NCBI GenBank assembly: GCA_964425195.1
Contig: CAYRLG010000009.1
Span: forward strand, 52,446 to 116,445
Direction of reading: 5' to 3'
Length of the DNA: 64,000 nt
From: Desulfamplus sp964425195
GTDB lineage: Bacteria > Desulfobacterota > Desulfobacteria > Desulfobacterales > Desulfobacteraceae
The notes under the pieces are model-generated. The model was not told the DNA's origin. It saw nothing but the letters and a program-made list of their open reading frames with translations, and made no database searches. The position numbers and the translations under genes were made by a program. Shown in pieces: positions 8,007-16,751 of the stretch; the first letter of the stretch is position 1; the number at the start of each line of letters is the position of its first letter.

Positions 8007-9378
8007 CTGGGTCCATTTTTGATGCTTTGTAGGAGGGATAGATAGTTGAAAGAAAACATATAACTATTGATGCTAAAGCAATTACAATTACATCAAGAGA
8101 TTCAAGCTGGACAGGCAGAGTAGTAAATGGATATGCAGCAGGCAGCTCAATAAATTTATATTTTTTAAGCAAGATACAGACAACCACGCCAGCCGAAGTT
8201 CCAAGAACTGTCCCAGTCAGCCCCACAATCATGCCTTGAATGATAAATATCTTTCTAATCAGCATATCAGCCGCACCCATAGCCTTAAATACTGCGATAT
8301 CTCTTGTCTTTTCCATAACCATCATAATCAATGCACTTGCAATATTAAAAGCTGCAACAAGTATAATAAGAGTTAAAATGACAAACATAGCTGTCTTTTC
8401 AAGTTTTAGCGCTGCAAACAGGCTCTGGTTTATCTCCATCCAATCTCTTCCATAAAAATTAGAGCCGAGAAATTGAACAATATCTCTCTTTATATCGGCA
8501 GACTTAAAAAGATCATCAACCCAAACTCCAAGGGCAGATATGCGGTCTCTCATTCCCATAAGCCTCTGTGCATCTTTAAGATGAATATAAGCAAGAGAGC
8601 TGTCATACTCATACATGCCGGAATCAAATAAGCCTGTAACAACAAACCGAGTCATTGAGGGCATGTGCCCAACTGGAGAGATCATGCCGCCCGGAGCCAT
8701 CAACACAACCTTATCTCCAACATTTACTCCAACATGCTTTGCAAGCTGCCGTCCCATTATGATTCCTGGAAAAGGCCGCTCTAAACTATCAGAATTATCT
8801 GCCTGATATGAATCAGAGCCTGCATTAGCTCCATCAGTTTCAGAAATTTGCGTGTTGCTGATATCTCTATTTGAGCCAAGTTTGTCTTCAAGCTCTTTTG
8901 CTGTAAAACCCTTGATGATTGAGACACCAGAGGCTGGCTCAACGCCTCTTACAACAGCACCAGAGAGTCCTGATGCAGAGCGTATCATAGTCTGACCAAA
9001 AACCAATGGAGATATAGCATTTATGCCTTTTATCTTAATATTGCTGCTATTTGTGCTGTCTCTGCCGCTAAGTGTATTATTACTGCTGCCACTGCTATTA
9101 TTGCTATTATCCGCGGCAGAACTTTGACTAATTTTATCTATAACAGATTTGTAGTCACTAAATTTACCAGCATACTCCATAATAAGAATATGAGGCTCAA
9201 CTCCAAGAATCCGTTTTCTGAACTCAATTTCAGCACCGCTCATAACAGCAATTACAATAACCAATGCCATAACGCCAACCGTTACTCCTGCAACAGATAA
9301 AAGTGTTATAAGAGAGATAAACCCCTCTTTTCGTTTGGCTTTTAGATATTTGCCTGCTATGAAAAATTCAAGAGACAT
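7984..9378 (-). CDS. lolC: LolC/LolE, lipoprotein-release ABC transporter permease
   Basis: Inner-membrane permease that extracts lipoproteins for LolA. It opens EFFIAGKYLKAKRKEGFISLIT, the typical LolC/E N-terminus, followed by TM1 (about residues 22-48). A large periplasmic domain and three C-terminal TM segments follow, ending in DPVEALRYG. At 464 residues it is longer than the usual 400-415. The excess is two Ser/Asn/Asp-rich stretches in the periplasmic domain, about residues 84-113 and 168-200. A single lolC/E gene with lolD suggests a homodimeric (LolF-like) permease. It lies 79 bases downstream of lysS. Confidence 0.93.
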   Translation of the reverse strand: MSLEFFIAGKYLKAKRKEGFISLITLLSVAGVTVGVMALVIVIAVMSGAEIEFRKRILGVEPHILIMEYAGKFSDYKSVIDKISQSSAADNSNNSSGSSNNTLSGRDSTNSSNIKIKGINAISPLVFGQTMIRSASGLSGAVVRGVEPASGVSIIKGFTAKELEDKLGSNRDISNTQISETDGANAGSDSYQADNSDSLERPFPGIIMGRQLAKHVGVNVGDKVVLMAPGGMISPVGHMPSMTRFVVTGLFDSGMYEYDSSLAYIHLKDAQRLMGMRDRISALGVWVDDLFKSADIKRDIVQFLGSNFYGRDWMEINQSLFAALKLEKTAMFVILTLIILVAAFNIASALIMMVMEKTRDIAVFKAMGAADMLIRKIFIIQGMIVGLTGTVLGTSAGVVVCILLKKYKFIELPAAYPFTTLPVQLESLDVIVIALASIVICFLSTIYPSYKASKMDPVEALRYG

Positions 9379-9410
9379 TAATTGTTATCTTCCTAAGGGA
9401 TACATATCGT

Positions 9411-9439
9411 ATTTGACAGCTTTTTAAAAATTGTCAAAT
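9411..9439. terminator. Hairpin between lysS and lolC
   Basis: Perfect 8-bp inverted repeat ATTTGACA / TGTCAAAT with a 13-base A/T-rich loop in the 79-base gap upstream of the lolC start. It could be a weak terminator or operator. Arm GC is low, so stability is modest. Confidence 0.3.
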
Positions 9440-9457
9440 TTTAAAATTAAAATTCGG

Positions 9458-10969
9458 CTACACGTTTTTCATGTGGGGAAACAAAATGACCTCTCTGATA
9501 GATGGCGAATCTGTAAGAAGCATCACAAGGCGATCGATACCAATACCTTCGCCGGCAGTCGGAGGCATACCATACTCAAGAGCCTCTACATAATCAGAAT
9601 CCATAATATGGGCTTCTGTGTCCCCTTCTGTTCTTTGAGATACCTGCTGCAAGAACCGCTCGTATTGATCAGCAGGATCATTTATTTCAGAAAATCCATT
9701 TGCAATCTCTCTGCCTGCAATAAAAAGCTCAAATCTGTCAGTCAATTCTGGATTTGTATCGCTCTTTCTTGATAAAGGAGAGACCTCGACAGGATATCCA
9801 GTTATAAATGTGGGCTGAATCAGCTTTGGCTCAACAAGTGCATCAAAAAGTTTTGTAAGAATCTTTCCATAACGCTCTTTTTTGGTAATTTTAACGCCTT
9901 TCTGATCAGCAAATTCAAGCATCTTTGCAGAATCTCCAATAATTGAGCTGTCCATGCCGCCGATTGTGGTCAAAGAGTCAATCATTGATATCCGCTGCCA
10001 TTTTCCGTTGTTTTCGGCACAGGCAAAATCAATTATATTGCCTTGATATTCAATCTGATGAGTGCCGTTTACCTCCATAGCAATGGTTCTGAACATCTCT
10101 TCAGTCATATCCATTAAATCTTCGTAAGTTGCGTATGCCTGATAAAACTCAACCATTGTAAACTCTGGATTGTGGCGGGTTGATACACCTTCGTTTCTAA
10201 AGTTTCTATTGATCTCAAAAACCTTTTCAAACCCTCCAACAACAAGCCGTTTAAGATAAAGCTCTGGTGCAATTCTTAAAAAAAGCTCCATTCCCAAAGC
10301 ATTATGCCAAGTTTTAAACGGTGTAGCTTCTGCTCCTCCGGGAAGAGGCTGCATCATTGGAGTTTCAACCTCCATAAAATCTCTTGATTCAAAAAACTTG
10401 CGCATAGTGCTGACAATCTTGCTTCTTTTAATAAAGATATCTCTTGCCTCTTCGTTCATAATAAGGTCAAGATATCTTTGGCGGTACCTCTTTTCAGGGT
10501 CTTTTATTCCATGATACTTTTCAGGCAGAGGTCTTACAGATTTTGATAAAAGCCTGAAACTCTTTGCAAGAAGTGTCCACTCACCTGTTTTTGTCTGAAA
10601 AAGAGGTCCTTCAATCCCGATAAAATCACCAATATCAAGTTTTTTAAATACAGCATATCCTTCAGCCCCGACAAAATTTTTCTGAATATATGCCTGTATC
10701 TGACCTGTTCTGTCTTTAAATCTTATAAAAGATGATTTGCCGAAATTATTTACAGCCATCATTCTGCCTGCTGCTGAAAACATTGTTCCGTTCTCTCCAA
10801 GAGTAATTCTCTTTTCTTCCAATGTTTCAGACGAAATCTGTGTCAGTTGATGAAGTTCTCCAATGGTGCTTGATACCTTAAAATCATTAGGATAGAGATT
10901 AATACCGCTCTCTCTAAGTTCGTTTATTTTGTCTTTTCTTGCTTTGAGAAGTGTGCTTGATTCTTCCAT
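9458..10969 (-). CDS. lysS: Lysyl-tRNA synthetase (class II)
   Basis: Charges tRNA-Lys with lysine in the cytoplasm. The 503-residue product has an N-terminal OB-fold anticodon-binding domain (about residues 55-150) and a class II catalytic core. Motif 2 is represented by FRNEGVSTRHNPEFTMVEFYQAYATYEDLM and motif 3 by GIGIDRLVMLLT. The late block GYPVEVSPLSR is characteristic of LysS. Length is normal. It stands at the head of the lol-bam-lpx run, a frequent arrangement in this bacterial group. Confidence 0.97.
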   Translation of the reverse strand: MEESSTLLKARKDKINELRESGINLYPNDFKVSSTIGELHQLTQISSETLEEKRITLGENGTMFSAAGRMMAVNNFGKSSFIRFKDRTGQIQAYIQKNFVGAEGYAVFKKLDIGDFIGIEGPLFQTKTGEWTLLAKSFRLLSKSVRPLPEKYHGIKDPEKRYRQRYLDLIMNEEARDIFIKRSKIVSTMRKFFESRDFMEVETPMMQPLPGGAEATPFKTWHNALGMELFLRIAPELYLKRLVVGGFEKVFEINRNFRNEGVSTRHNPEFTMVEFYQAYATYEDLMDMTEEMFRTIAMEVNGTHQIEYQGNIIDFACAENNGKWQRISMIDSLTTIGGMDSSIIGDSAKMLEFADQKGVKITKKERYGKILTKLFDALVEPKLIQPTFITGYPVEVSPLSRKSDTNPELTDRFELFIAGREIANGFSEINDPADQYERFLQQVSQRTEGDTEAHIMDSDYVEALEYGMPPTAGEGIGIDRLVMLLTDSPSIREVILFPHMKNV

Positions 10970-11314
10970 TTTTTATATATCTTTCTTAAAATCTGTTTAA
11001 AGTAATTTAAAACATAAATTCCAATCTGATTTAGGAGAATAGAATTTGCAGTCAATATAAATTGATTAAATCATTATAACATTAAAAAGAGCGTATAGTT
11101 ACTCCATTTTATTGTAAGGTGTCAACCAGCAATTAATTTTACTTTTTCTTTTTGGAAGCACCTTAATTTTAAGAGCCATTTACATCTCAAATACCTTTAT
11201 AACAATACCTCTTCAATATTTTAAAAAAATGTGTCAAATATAAGGCTCTCTGTCATTGGAAGCCTCCTTCCAAATATTTATCTATAAAAAGATATCCCTA
11301 TGAGTGAGATGAGA
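10970..11314. other. 345-base intergenic region, no gene seen
   Basis: AT-rich gap between the M48 protease stop and the lysS start, both on the minus strand, so it should hold the lysS promoter. Two minus-strand TTGACA hexamers are visible (near 11124-11129 and 11233-11238), but neither has a good -10 box at 17 bases. A small inverted repeat (TTGGAAGCC...TTCCAA) lies near 11257-11274. I see no tRNA, riboswitch or small ORF worth naming. Confidence 0.5.
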
Positions 11315-12343
11315 TTAGAAATCTCTTCTTGCTATCTCAAATCTTTGTTGTCTGATAAAAGGACTTTGGACAGCTTTGAAGCTGCCTATTGATTTTTCAA
11401 GTATAGCTACTCTTTCCATTGGCGTTGGGTGAGTTTGACCAAAATCATTTCTGCCGGGTAGTAGATTTGTCTGCATGACTTTAAGCATATCAATAAGCCC
11501 ATGAGGATTATATCCAATACGCTTCATTATATTTACAGCATGTCCATCAGCACTATTCTCAAAACTTCTTGAGTATCCACTGTTTATAAGTGTGCTTGTT
11601 ATGTCTGTAATTGAACTTTCAAATGTACTTGTTAAACTCGCAAGCTCAGAAGAGCCAAAATTTTTTGCCCCTTCAACTCCAATAGTTGTAAGAGCAGATG
11701 TTATTCTCGATTTTTCAATAGCCTGTATTCCATGTTTCTCTTGAACATGGGCGATTTCATGGGCAAGAACACCTGCTAAGGCATCTTCATTTCTGCAGCA
11801 TTTTAAGAGCCCACGAGTAACAAATATAAAACCACCAGGAGCTGCAAGAGCATTGATCTCATTAGAGTCTTGGATCAAAAAATGGTATCCGCTGTATGTT
11901 TGGGGTCTATCAGATGCCCGCGATAGAGTCTGACCAAGAAGATTGATATATTGATTTGCCCTTTGATTTGTATATGGTCTATATTTTTGTAAAATGACTG
12001 CTCCAACTGTTCTGCCAATATAATACTCCTGTTCTGGAGTAAAATCTTCAAAACTTTTAGCCGTTGCTGTTGCAACTTTTTGTATTGACTCTGCTTGGGA
12101 AGAAGATATTAATCCTGAAGCAGCCCCTAATTGTGCACCAACTTGAGTTACAGCATTCATAGTTTGACAACTACTGACTATTGCTGAAACTGGGAGCATT
12201 GCCAATCCAAAAATCGCGTATCGACCAGCAGACTGCAACACGTCTCTTCTTGTCATGCTATTGCATATTTCAGAATTTGGATATATTGTATCTGATTCGC
12301 TGTTTAAAAGGGTAGTAACATTAATTTTGTTTTTTAATTTCAT
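11315..12343 (-). CDS. M48-family metalloprotease, predicted Tat lipoprotein
   Basis: Predicted zinc protease acting at the outer membrane or in the periplasm (BepA/YfgC-like group). The 342-residue product carries MTRRDVLQSAG (residues 30-40), a twin-arginine motif, followed by a hydrophobic stretch and a lipobox ending at Cys59 (IVSSC). The zinc site is HEIAH at residues 195-199, with a downstream FENSADGHAV supplying the third ligand region. The end of the catalytic domain has GQTHPTPMERV. The start overlaps the stop of the SH3 gene by 4 bases (ATGA), supporting this longer start, although Met30 would also expose the Tat signal. Confidence 0.88.
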   Translation of the reverse strand: MKLKNKINVTTLLNSESDTIYPNSEICNSMTRRDVLQSAGRYAIFGLAMLPVSAIVSSCQTMNAVTQVGAQLGAASGLISSSQAESIQKVATATAKSFEDFTPEQEYYIGRTVGAVILQKYRPYTNQRANQYINLLGQTLSRASDRPQTYSGYHFLIQDSNEINALAAPGGFIFVTRGLLKCCRNEDALAGVLAHEIAHVQEKHGIQAIEKSRITSALTTIGVEGAKNFGSSELASLTSTFESSITDITSTLINSGYSRSFENSADGHAVNIMKRIGYNPHGLIDMLKVMQTNLLPGRNDFGQTHPTPMERVAILEKSIGSFKAVQSPFIRQQRFEIARRDF

Positions 12344-12762
12344 GACTTATATCCTCCCGGCGTTACCTGACCTTCATATAGAAATTGTTCTATCTGTGAT
12401 TCCGATATTGTCATAGTTTCCATCTTATTAATCCATGAAAAGTCAATACTTGGGTTTTTAACTTGGTACTGCCTCTCTACCTGCTTATTGAAACCTTTGC
12501 CTGCAAGGGCAAGTTCATCACCAGTTGCAGAGTGTCCTCCAGTTAAGCCTCCAGAGTTTAATGTTATGGTTTTTTTTGACAATGCAGAGTTATGAATCCA
12601 GCCTAATTGACCTGTACGGACAGTTTTCACATTTGACCACCCGTTTGATTCAGTTAATATCTCTACAGATTCGCCGTAATTTAGATTTGTAAGTAATTTC
12701 CCGATAAAAGAAGGTTGATGACGTAAACCCCCTTGCTTTACAATGATATTAGCCAGTTTCAT
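12340..12762 (-). CDS. Bacterial SH3-domain protein
   Basis: Small protein of 140 residues with an N-terminal bacterial SH3 domain (about residues 5-68: VKQGGLRHQPSF, VEILTESNGWSNVKT, GQLGWIHNSAL). A polar C-terminal half has no recognised domain. No signal peptide is visible, and an in-frame TAA just upstream of the ATG rules out an N-terminal extension. A GGAGG ribosome site sits 11 bases ahead of the start. It is translationally coupled to the M48 protease (ATGA), so the two probably act together. Bacterial SH3 domains usually bind cell-wall peptides, which makes the missing export signal odd. Confidence 0.8.
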   Translation of the reverse strand: MKLANIIVKQGGLRHQPSFIGKLLTNLNYGESVEILTESNGWSNVKTVRTGQLGWIHNSALSKKTITLNSGGLTGGHSATGDELALAGKGFNKQVERQYQVKNPSIDFSWINKMETMTISESQIEQFLYEGQVTPGGYKS

Positions 12763-12909
12763 CTTTATGCTTTACCTCCAGTTATTAATGATAAATTACA
12801 GTAGTACACTCTTTAAGGATAGATTACTCTATTGGATTTTGCTCAAAACATCCAGAAGCTATTCATATAATCCCCCATTTTTTTCGATATTTAAATGAAT
12901 ATAGCGACT

Positions 12910-12929
12910 TTTCAAGAATCATCTTGAAA
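12910..12929. promoter_or_regulatory. Inverted repeat in a divergent promoter region
   Basis: Perfect 8-bp inverted repeat TTTCAAGA-ATCA-TCTTGAAA in the 201-base gap between the divergently transcribed SH3/M48 pair and the methyltransferase-amrS run. There is no T tract, so an operator is more likely than a terminator. The bound protein is unknown. Confidence 0.35.
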
Positions 12930-12963
12930 CTTTATCCATTTTCATCATAAAATTATCAACATT

Positions 12964-13752
12964 ATGGGATATATATTTGATTTTAAAGATTCAAACCATT
13001 ACGAAGCCTGTTTCCAACGGGTAAAGACGAACTATGCTTTTAATCTTGAGATAGAGCTTTTGATTAAAATGGTTGCACCGGAGTCTGGAAGTTCTGTTTT
13101 AGATATAGGATGCGGCACTGGTAGAAGTCTTGAACCTCTGCTTAATCGTGGTCTCTCACTTACTGGTGTTGACCCTTCTCCCTATATGCTTGATATTGCT
13201 CATGAAAGACTTGGTGACAAAGCTGATCTGCACCGTGCATTTGCAGAAGAGCTACCTTTTGATGACAATAGTTTTAATTACGCCTTTTTTATGACCAGCC
13301 TTGAATTTACCCAAATGCCAGCTAAAGCTATTGAAGAGGCATGTAGGGTTGCTAAAGATAAAGTTTTTATCGGTGTTTTAAATAAATATGCCCCTTTGAA
13401 TATCATGAGACGTATTAAAGGCATTTTTATCAAAAGTATTTTATCACAGGCAAGATATTTTAGCATATTGGAACTTCGTCAGACTGCTTTTGACATTTTA
13501 GGTGATGTACCAATTACTTGGAATACAACATTGCAATTTCCTTTTAGCAGTAGCAGACTATCTTACTGGATAGAACAACGCTCCTTGGTACAAAAATCTC
13601 CTTTTGGCACACTTATTGGAATGACAATCATCCCTATTCCTAAATTCAGGACAAGACCTATGTGCCTTAAAATCAGACCATCTGGTAGATATAATCCTGT
13701 TAGTGGTTTTGCTATGAATCATACAAAACAGAAAATGAGTTCAGAATCATAA
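12964..13752 (+). CDS. Class I SAM-dependent methyltransferase
   Basis: Predicted small-molecule methyltransferase of 262 residues, UbiE/Methyltransf_11-like. Motif I is VLDIGCGTGRSLEPLL (about residues 46-61), followed by LTGVDPSPYMLDIA (motif II acid) and LPFDDNSFNYAFFMTSLEF (motif IV region). The substrate cannot be deduced. It is the first gene of a plus-strand run with amrS (16 bases on) and a UbiA-type prenyltransferase, so a quinone-related role is conceivable but not shown. The start lacks a clear Shine-Dalgarno sequence. Confidence 0.85.
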   Translation: MGYIFDFKDSNHYEACFQRVKTNYAFNLEIELLIKMVAPESGSSVLDIGCGTGRSLEPLLNRGLSLTGVDPSPYMLDIAHERLGDKADLHRAFAEELPFDDNSFNYAFFMTSLEFTQMPAKAIEEACRVAKDKVFIGVLNKYAPLNIMRRIKGIFIKSILSQARYFSILELRQTAFDILGDVPITWNTTLQFPFSSSRLSYWIEQRSLVQKSPFGTLIGMTIIPIPKFRTRPMCLKIRPSGRYNPVSGFAMNHTKQKMSSES

Positions 13753-13768
13753 ACAACACTATCCTTAG

Positions 13769-14800
13769 ATGAGAATAAAAACTATAGATATGAGAACAGC
13801 TATATATGACAAACTTGAAAACAGTAAAGTTAAATGTGGAATGTGTAACCATTTTTGTACTATTGAATCTGGTAAAAGGGGTCTTTGTCAGGTAAGAGAG
13901 AATTGTGATGGTGAGTTGATATCATTAGTCTATCCAAAAATTATCTCAAGGGCAATTGATCCAATTGAGAAAAAACCAATTTTCCACCTTTTGCCAGGCT
14001 CGTCTTCATACTCTATTGCAACAGAAGGGTGTAACTTTCAATGCCTTTTCTGTCAGAATAGCAGTATATCCCAGATACCGGTTAATCAAAATAGAGTTAT
14101 AAGAGGGGCAGATATAAAGCCTGAGCAGATAGTTGAGCAGGCAATAAATTCAGGTTGTGCAAGTATCTCTTATACTTACACAGAACCCACTGTCTATTTT
14201 GAGCTTGCCCTTGAAACCGCAAGATTTGCCCATGAAAAAGGTCTTAAAAATATTTTTGTAACTAACGGATTTATGTCAAAAGCTGTAATTGAGATGATAG
14301 CGTCTTATCTTGATGCTGCTAATGTTGATCTAAAGGCTTTTAACGAAGAGTTTTACAAAAAACAGTGTAAAGGACGACTTAAGCCTGTTAAAGAGAATCT
14401 TATTTTAATGAAATCCCTTGGTATTTTGGTAGAGGTCACCACTCTTTTGATACCAGAACTTAATGATGACCCATCAGAGATAAAAGATATGGCAAATTTT
14501 ATTGCAAACACTCTTGGTGTGGAGACCCCTTGGCATATTAGCCGTTTTCATCCTTGCTACCAGATGACAGACAGAGGAGCTACTCCACTTGCTACACTAA
14601 AGATGGCTTTTGATGCTGGAAAAGATGCTGGGCTTCGTTATGTCTATACAGGCAATGCTCCGGGTCTTGACTCTGAAAATACATTCTGCCATCTGTGTGG
14701 AAAGGTTCTGGTTCAAAGAGTTGTTTATAACATAAAAAACAGCATCACATCAGGAGGCAGATGTCCTGATTGTGGCACTAAAGTTTATGGAATTTTTTAA
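13769..14800 (+). CDS. amrS: AmmeMemoRadiSam-system radical SAM enzyme (AmrS)
   Basis: Radical SAM enzyme of 343 residues, in the group once annotated as pyruvate-formate-lyase-activating-like. The cluster motif is CNFQCLFC (CxxxCxxC) near residue 88. The N-terminus has KCGMCNHFCTIESGKRGLC, and the C-terminus ends in a zinc-ribbon pair (CHLCGK, CPDCG), both characteristic of AmrS. Its partners AmmeMemo and AMMECR1 are not in this window. The substrate of the family is poorly known. TTG and internal ATG starts are alternatives; the given ATG follows the previous stop by 16 bases. Confidence 0.9.
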   Translation: MRIKTIDMRTAIYDKLENSKVKCGMCNHFCTIESGKRGLCQVRENCDGELISLVYPKIISRAIDPIEKKPIFHLLPGSSSYSIATEGCNFQCLFCQNSSISQIPVNQNRVIRGADIKPEQIVEQAINSGCASISYTYTEPTVYFELALETARFAHEKGLKNIFVTNGFMSKAVIEMIASYLDAANVDLKAFNEEFYKKQCKGRLKPVKENLILMKSLGILVEVTTLLIPELNDDPSEIKDMANFIANTLGVETPWHISRFHPCYQMTDRGATPLATLKMAFDAGKDAGLRYVYTGNAPGLDSENTFCHLCGKVLVQRVVYNIKNSITSGGRCPDCGTKVYGIF

Positions 14801-14839
14801 AGAGAATTCAGAACTATTTTTTAAAATGGAATTGAAAGT

Positions 14840-15742
14840 ATGTTATTAACTATAAGAAATATTACACTAAATTTACAACAGAGAATTATAATATATGGCA
14901 GAATGATAAAATTTTCTCATACGATATTTGCCCTGCCATTTGCTCTATCTGCTGTAGTTATGGCATGGAGAGATCATGAAGTTGTAGTGTCCGATTTAAT
15001 TTGGATTCTTCTATCTATGGTTGGGGCACGATCTGCTGCAATGGGATTTAACAGAATAGTTGATGCTGATATTGATGCAAAAAACCCCAGAACCTTGATC
15101 CGTGAAATTCCGTCAGGGCTTTTGACACGCAAAGATGCAGCTTTTTTTGTTGTTAGCTCTTCAGCTCTTTTTATCTTTTCTGCGGCAATGCTTGGGCAAC
15201 TATGTTTTATGCTCTCATTTCCTGTACTATTTTTTCTTCTGTTCTATTCTGTTACTAAGCGATTTACAAAGTATTGTCATATTTATCTTGGATTTGCCAT
15301 CTCTTTAGCTCCTCTTGGAGCGTGGATTGCAATTACAGGTTCAATATCTTTTAGCTCGATTTTTCTCACTTTGGCACTTATGACCTATATTGCGGGCTTT
15401 GATATTCTGTACGCGTGTCAAGATATTGATTTTGATAAAGAAAATAAACTTTTTTCAATGCCTGCAAACCTTGGTGCTGTAAAATCTATGATAATCTCCT
15501 CATTTCTCCATCTTCTTACCTTTATTTTTCTTTTAAGTATGCACTTTTCTTATGGGATGCACCCCATATTTTTTCTTTTCTTGATTGCAATTGGTCTGCT
15601 TCTGATTGCAGAGCATTGTATCGTAAGACCTGATAATCTTGAAAAAATTGATATTGCATTTTTCAATATTAATAGCCTTATTTCTGTTCTTCTTTTTGTC
15701 GGTGTAGTTGTAGAGGCAGGTTTTAGATATATAGTGTCATAG
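14840..15742 (+). CDS. UbiA-family prenyltransferase (MqnP-like)
   Basis: Integral-membrane prenyltransferase of 300 residues, most like the 4-hydroxybenzoate/futalosine-pathway (MqnP) type that prenylates the menaquinone head group. The two Asp-rich motifs are FNRIVDADIDAKNPRT (NxxxDxxxD) and ILYACQDIDFDKENK (DxxxD), which bind the prenyl diphosphate through magnesium. About eight hydrophobic helices are visible. Length is normal. It follows amrS by 39 bases. No other menaquinone gene is in the window, so the quinone assignment rests on family resemblance. Confidence 0.87.
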   Translation: MLLTIRNITLNLQQRIIIYGRMIKFSHTIFALPFALSAVVMAWRDHEVVVSDLIWILLSMVGARSAAMGFNRIVDADIDAKNPRTLIREIPSGLLTRKDAAFFVVSSSALFIFSAAMLGQLCFMLSFPVLFFLLFYSVTKRFTKYCHIYLGFAISLAPLGAWIAITGSISFSSIFLTLALMTYIAGFDILYACQDIDFDKENKLFSMPANLGAVKSMIISSFLHLLTFIFLLSMHFSYGMHPIFFLFLIAIGLLLIAEHCIVRPDNLEKIDIAFFNINSLISVLLFVGVVVEAGFRYIVS

Positions 15743-15899
15743 TATTACCTATCTATATCAACTATTTTTTTATCTCCGTCAAATTTCACACACTCTACGT
15801 TAGATATCTATCACTTCCTATAGATCAAATATTTATAACCTTTTTCAATAATTCCATATTTAATTAAAATTATTTAATAGATAGTTGCAAACTAAGATA

Positions 15900-15915
15900 T
15901 GGCATTTATCTTGCA
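15900..15915 (+). promoter_or_regulatory. Sigma54-type promoter upstream of flgF
   Basis: TGGCAT-N5-TTGCA, with GG and GC separated by exactly 10 bases as RpoN requires. It lies 131 bases before the flgF start, in a 303-base gap (15743-16045) that holds no gene. RpoN control of rod/hook genes is common. The leader also contains a G-rich run near 15939-15945. Confidence 0.75.
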
Positions 15916-16045
15916 TGAATTACCGTAAAAGCCTAAGCGGGGGGAGCAATATATAATTTTTTAGATATAACCAATATCTTTCAACTATATTATCTCAAGA
16001 TTTGTATGGATATTTTAAAGCTAAATTATCAAAAGGCAGGATACA

Positions 16046-16726
16046 ATGATTCTTCAGATGACACGACCAGTACAAGGAGGATTGAGGCAGGAGAGAATAC
16101 TTGAAGCTACCTCTAACCACCTTGCCAATGCAGATACTATAGGATTTAAAAAAGATGTTGTCAGTTTTGACAAGATGTTCAAGGCTCAGTTGAATACTGA
16201 TTTTAGTCAAGGTCATCTTAAGACAACGGACAACAAATTAGATGTGGCTCTTGGAGATGAGGGTTTTTTTAAAATAGATACTCCAGATGGTATCCAATAT
16301 ACCAGAGATGGAAATTTTAACCTCAACAATCAAGGCGTTTTAGTAAATCAACATGGCTATCCTGTTCAAGGAGCAAATGGAGATATTACAATAAACGGGC
16401 AGAGAGTTGAGATTAATGAGGCTGGAGAGATATGGGTTGATGGTGTGTTGGTAGATAATTTTGAAGTTGTTACTTTTGAAGATTTGACTAAGTTAGATAA
16501 AAAAGGGGGTGACCTCTTTATTTATAATGGCGACCCTGCTGACGAGCAGCAGCCTGAAAGAGTCTTAGTAAAGCAGGGGGCACTTGAAAATTCTAACATC
16601 TCAGTTGTTGACGAGATGGTTGGAATGGTTGACCACCACAGAATGTATGAAACATATCAGAAGATGATGCAGACCTTTGATGAGGTTGATGGCAAAACAG
16701 TTAATGAAGTGGGCAAACTGCAATAG
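16046..16726 (+). CDS. flgF: Flagellar basal-body rod protein FlgF
   Basis: Proximal rod component of the flagellar basal body. The 226-residue product has the N-terminal rod motif (LEATSNHLANADTIGFKKD), a central FlgE/F/G domain (VALGDEGFFKIDTPDGIQYTRDGNF) and a C-terminal motif (LENSNISVVDEMVGMVDHHRMYE). This is shorter than FlgF in E. coli but normal for this group. It heads an operon flgF-G-A-H-I-J behind a sigma54-type promoter. A purine-rich AGGCAGGA precedes the ATG. Confidence 0.95.
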   Translation: MILQMTRPVQGGLRQERILEATSNHLANADTIGFKKDVVSFDKMFKAQLNTDFSQGHLKTTDNKLDVALGDEGFFKIDTPDGIQYTRDGNFNLNNQGVLVNQHGYPVQGANGDITINGQRVEINEAGEIWVDGVLVDNFEVVTFEDLTKLDKKGGDLFIYNGDPADEQQPERVLVKQGALENSNISVVDEMVGMVDHHRMYETYQKMMQTFDEVDGKTVNEVGKLQ

Positions 16727-16751
16727 TTTGATATATAAAAGGAGGTACAAT

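Noticed and set aside
15916..16045. c-di-GMP riboswitch in the flgF leader (G-rich run after AAGCC)
   Set aside because: The conserved GEMM core sequences and pairing are not present.
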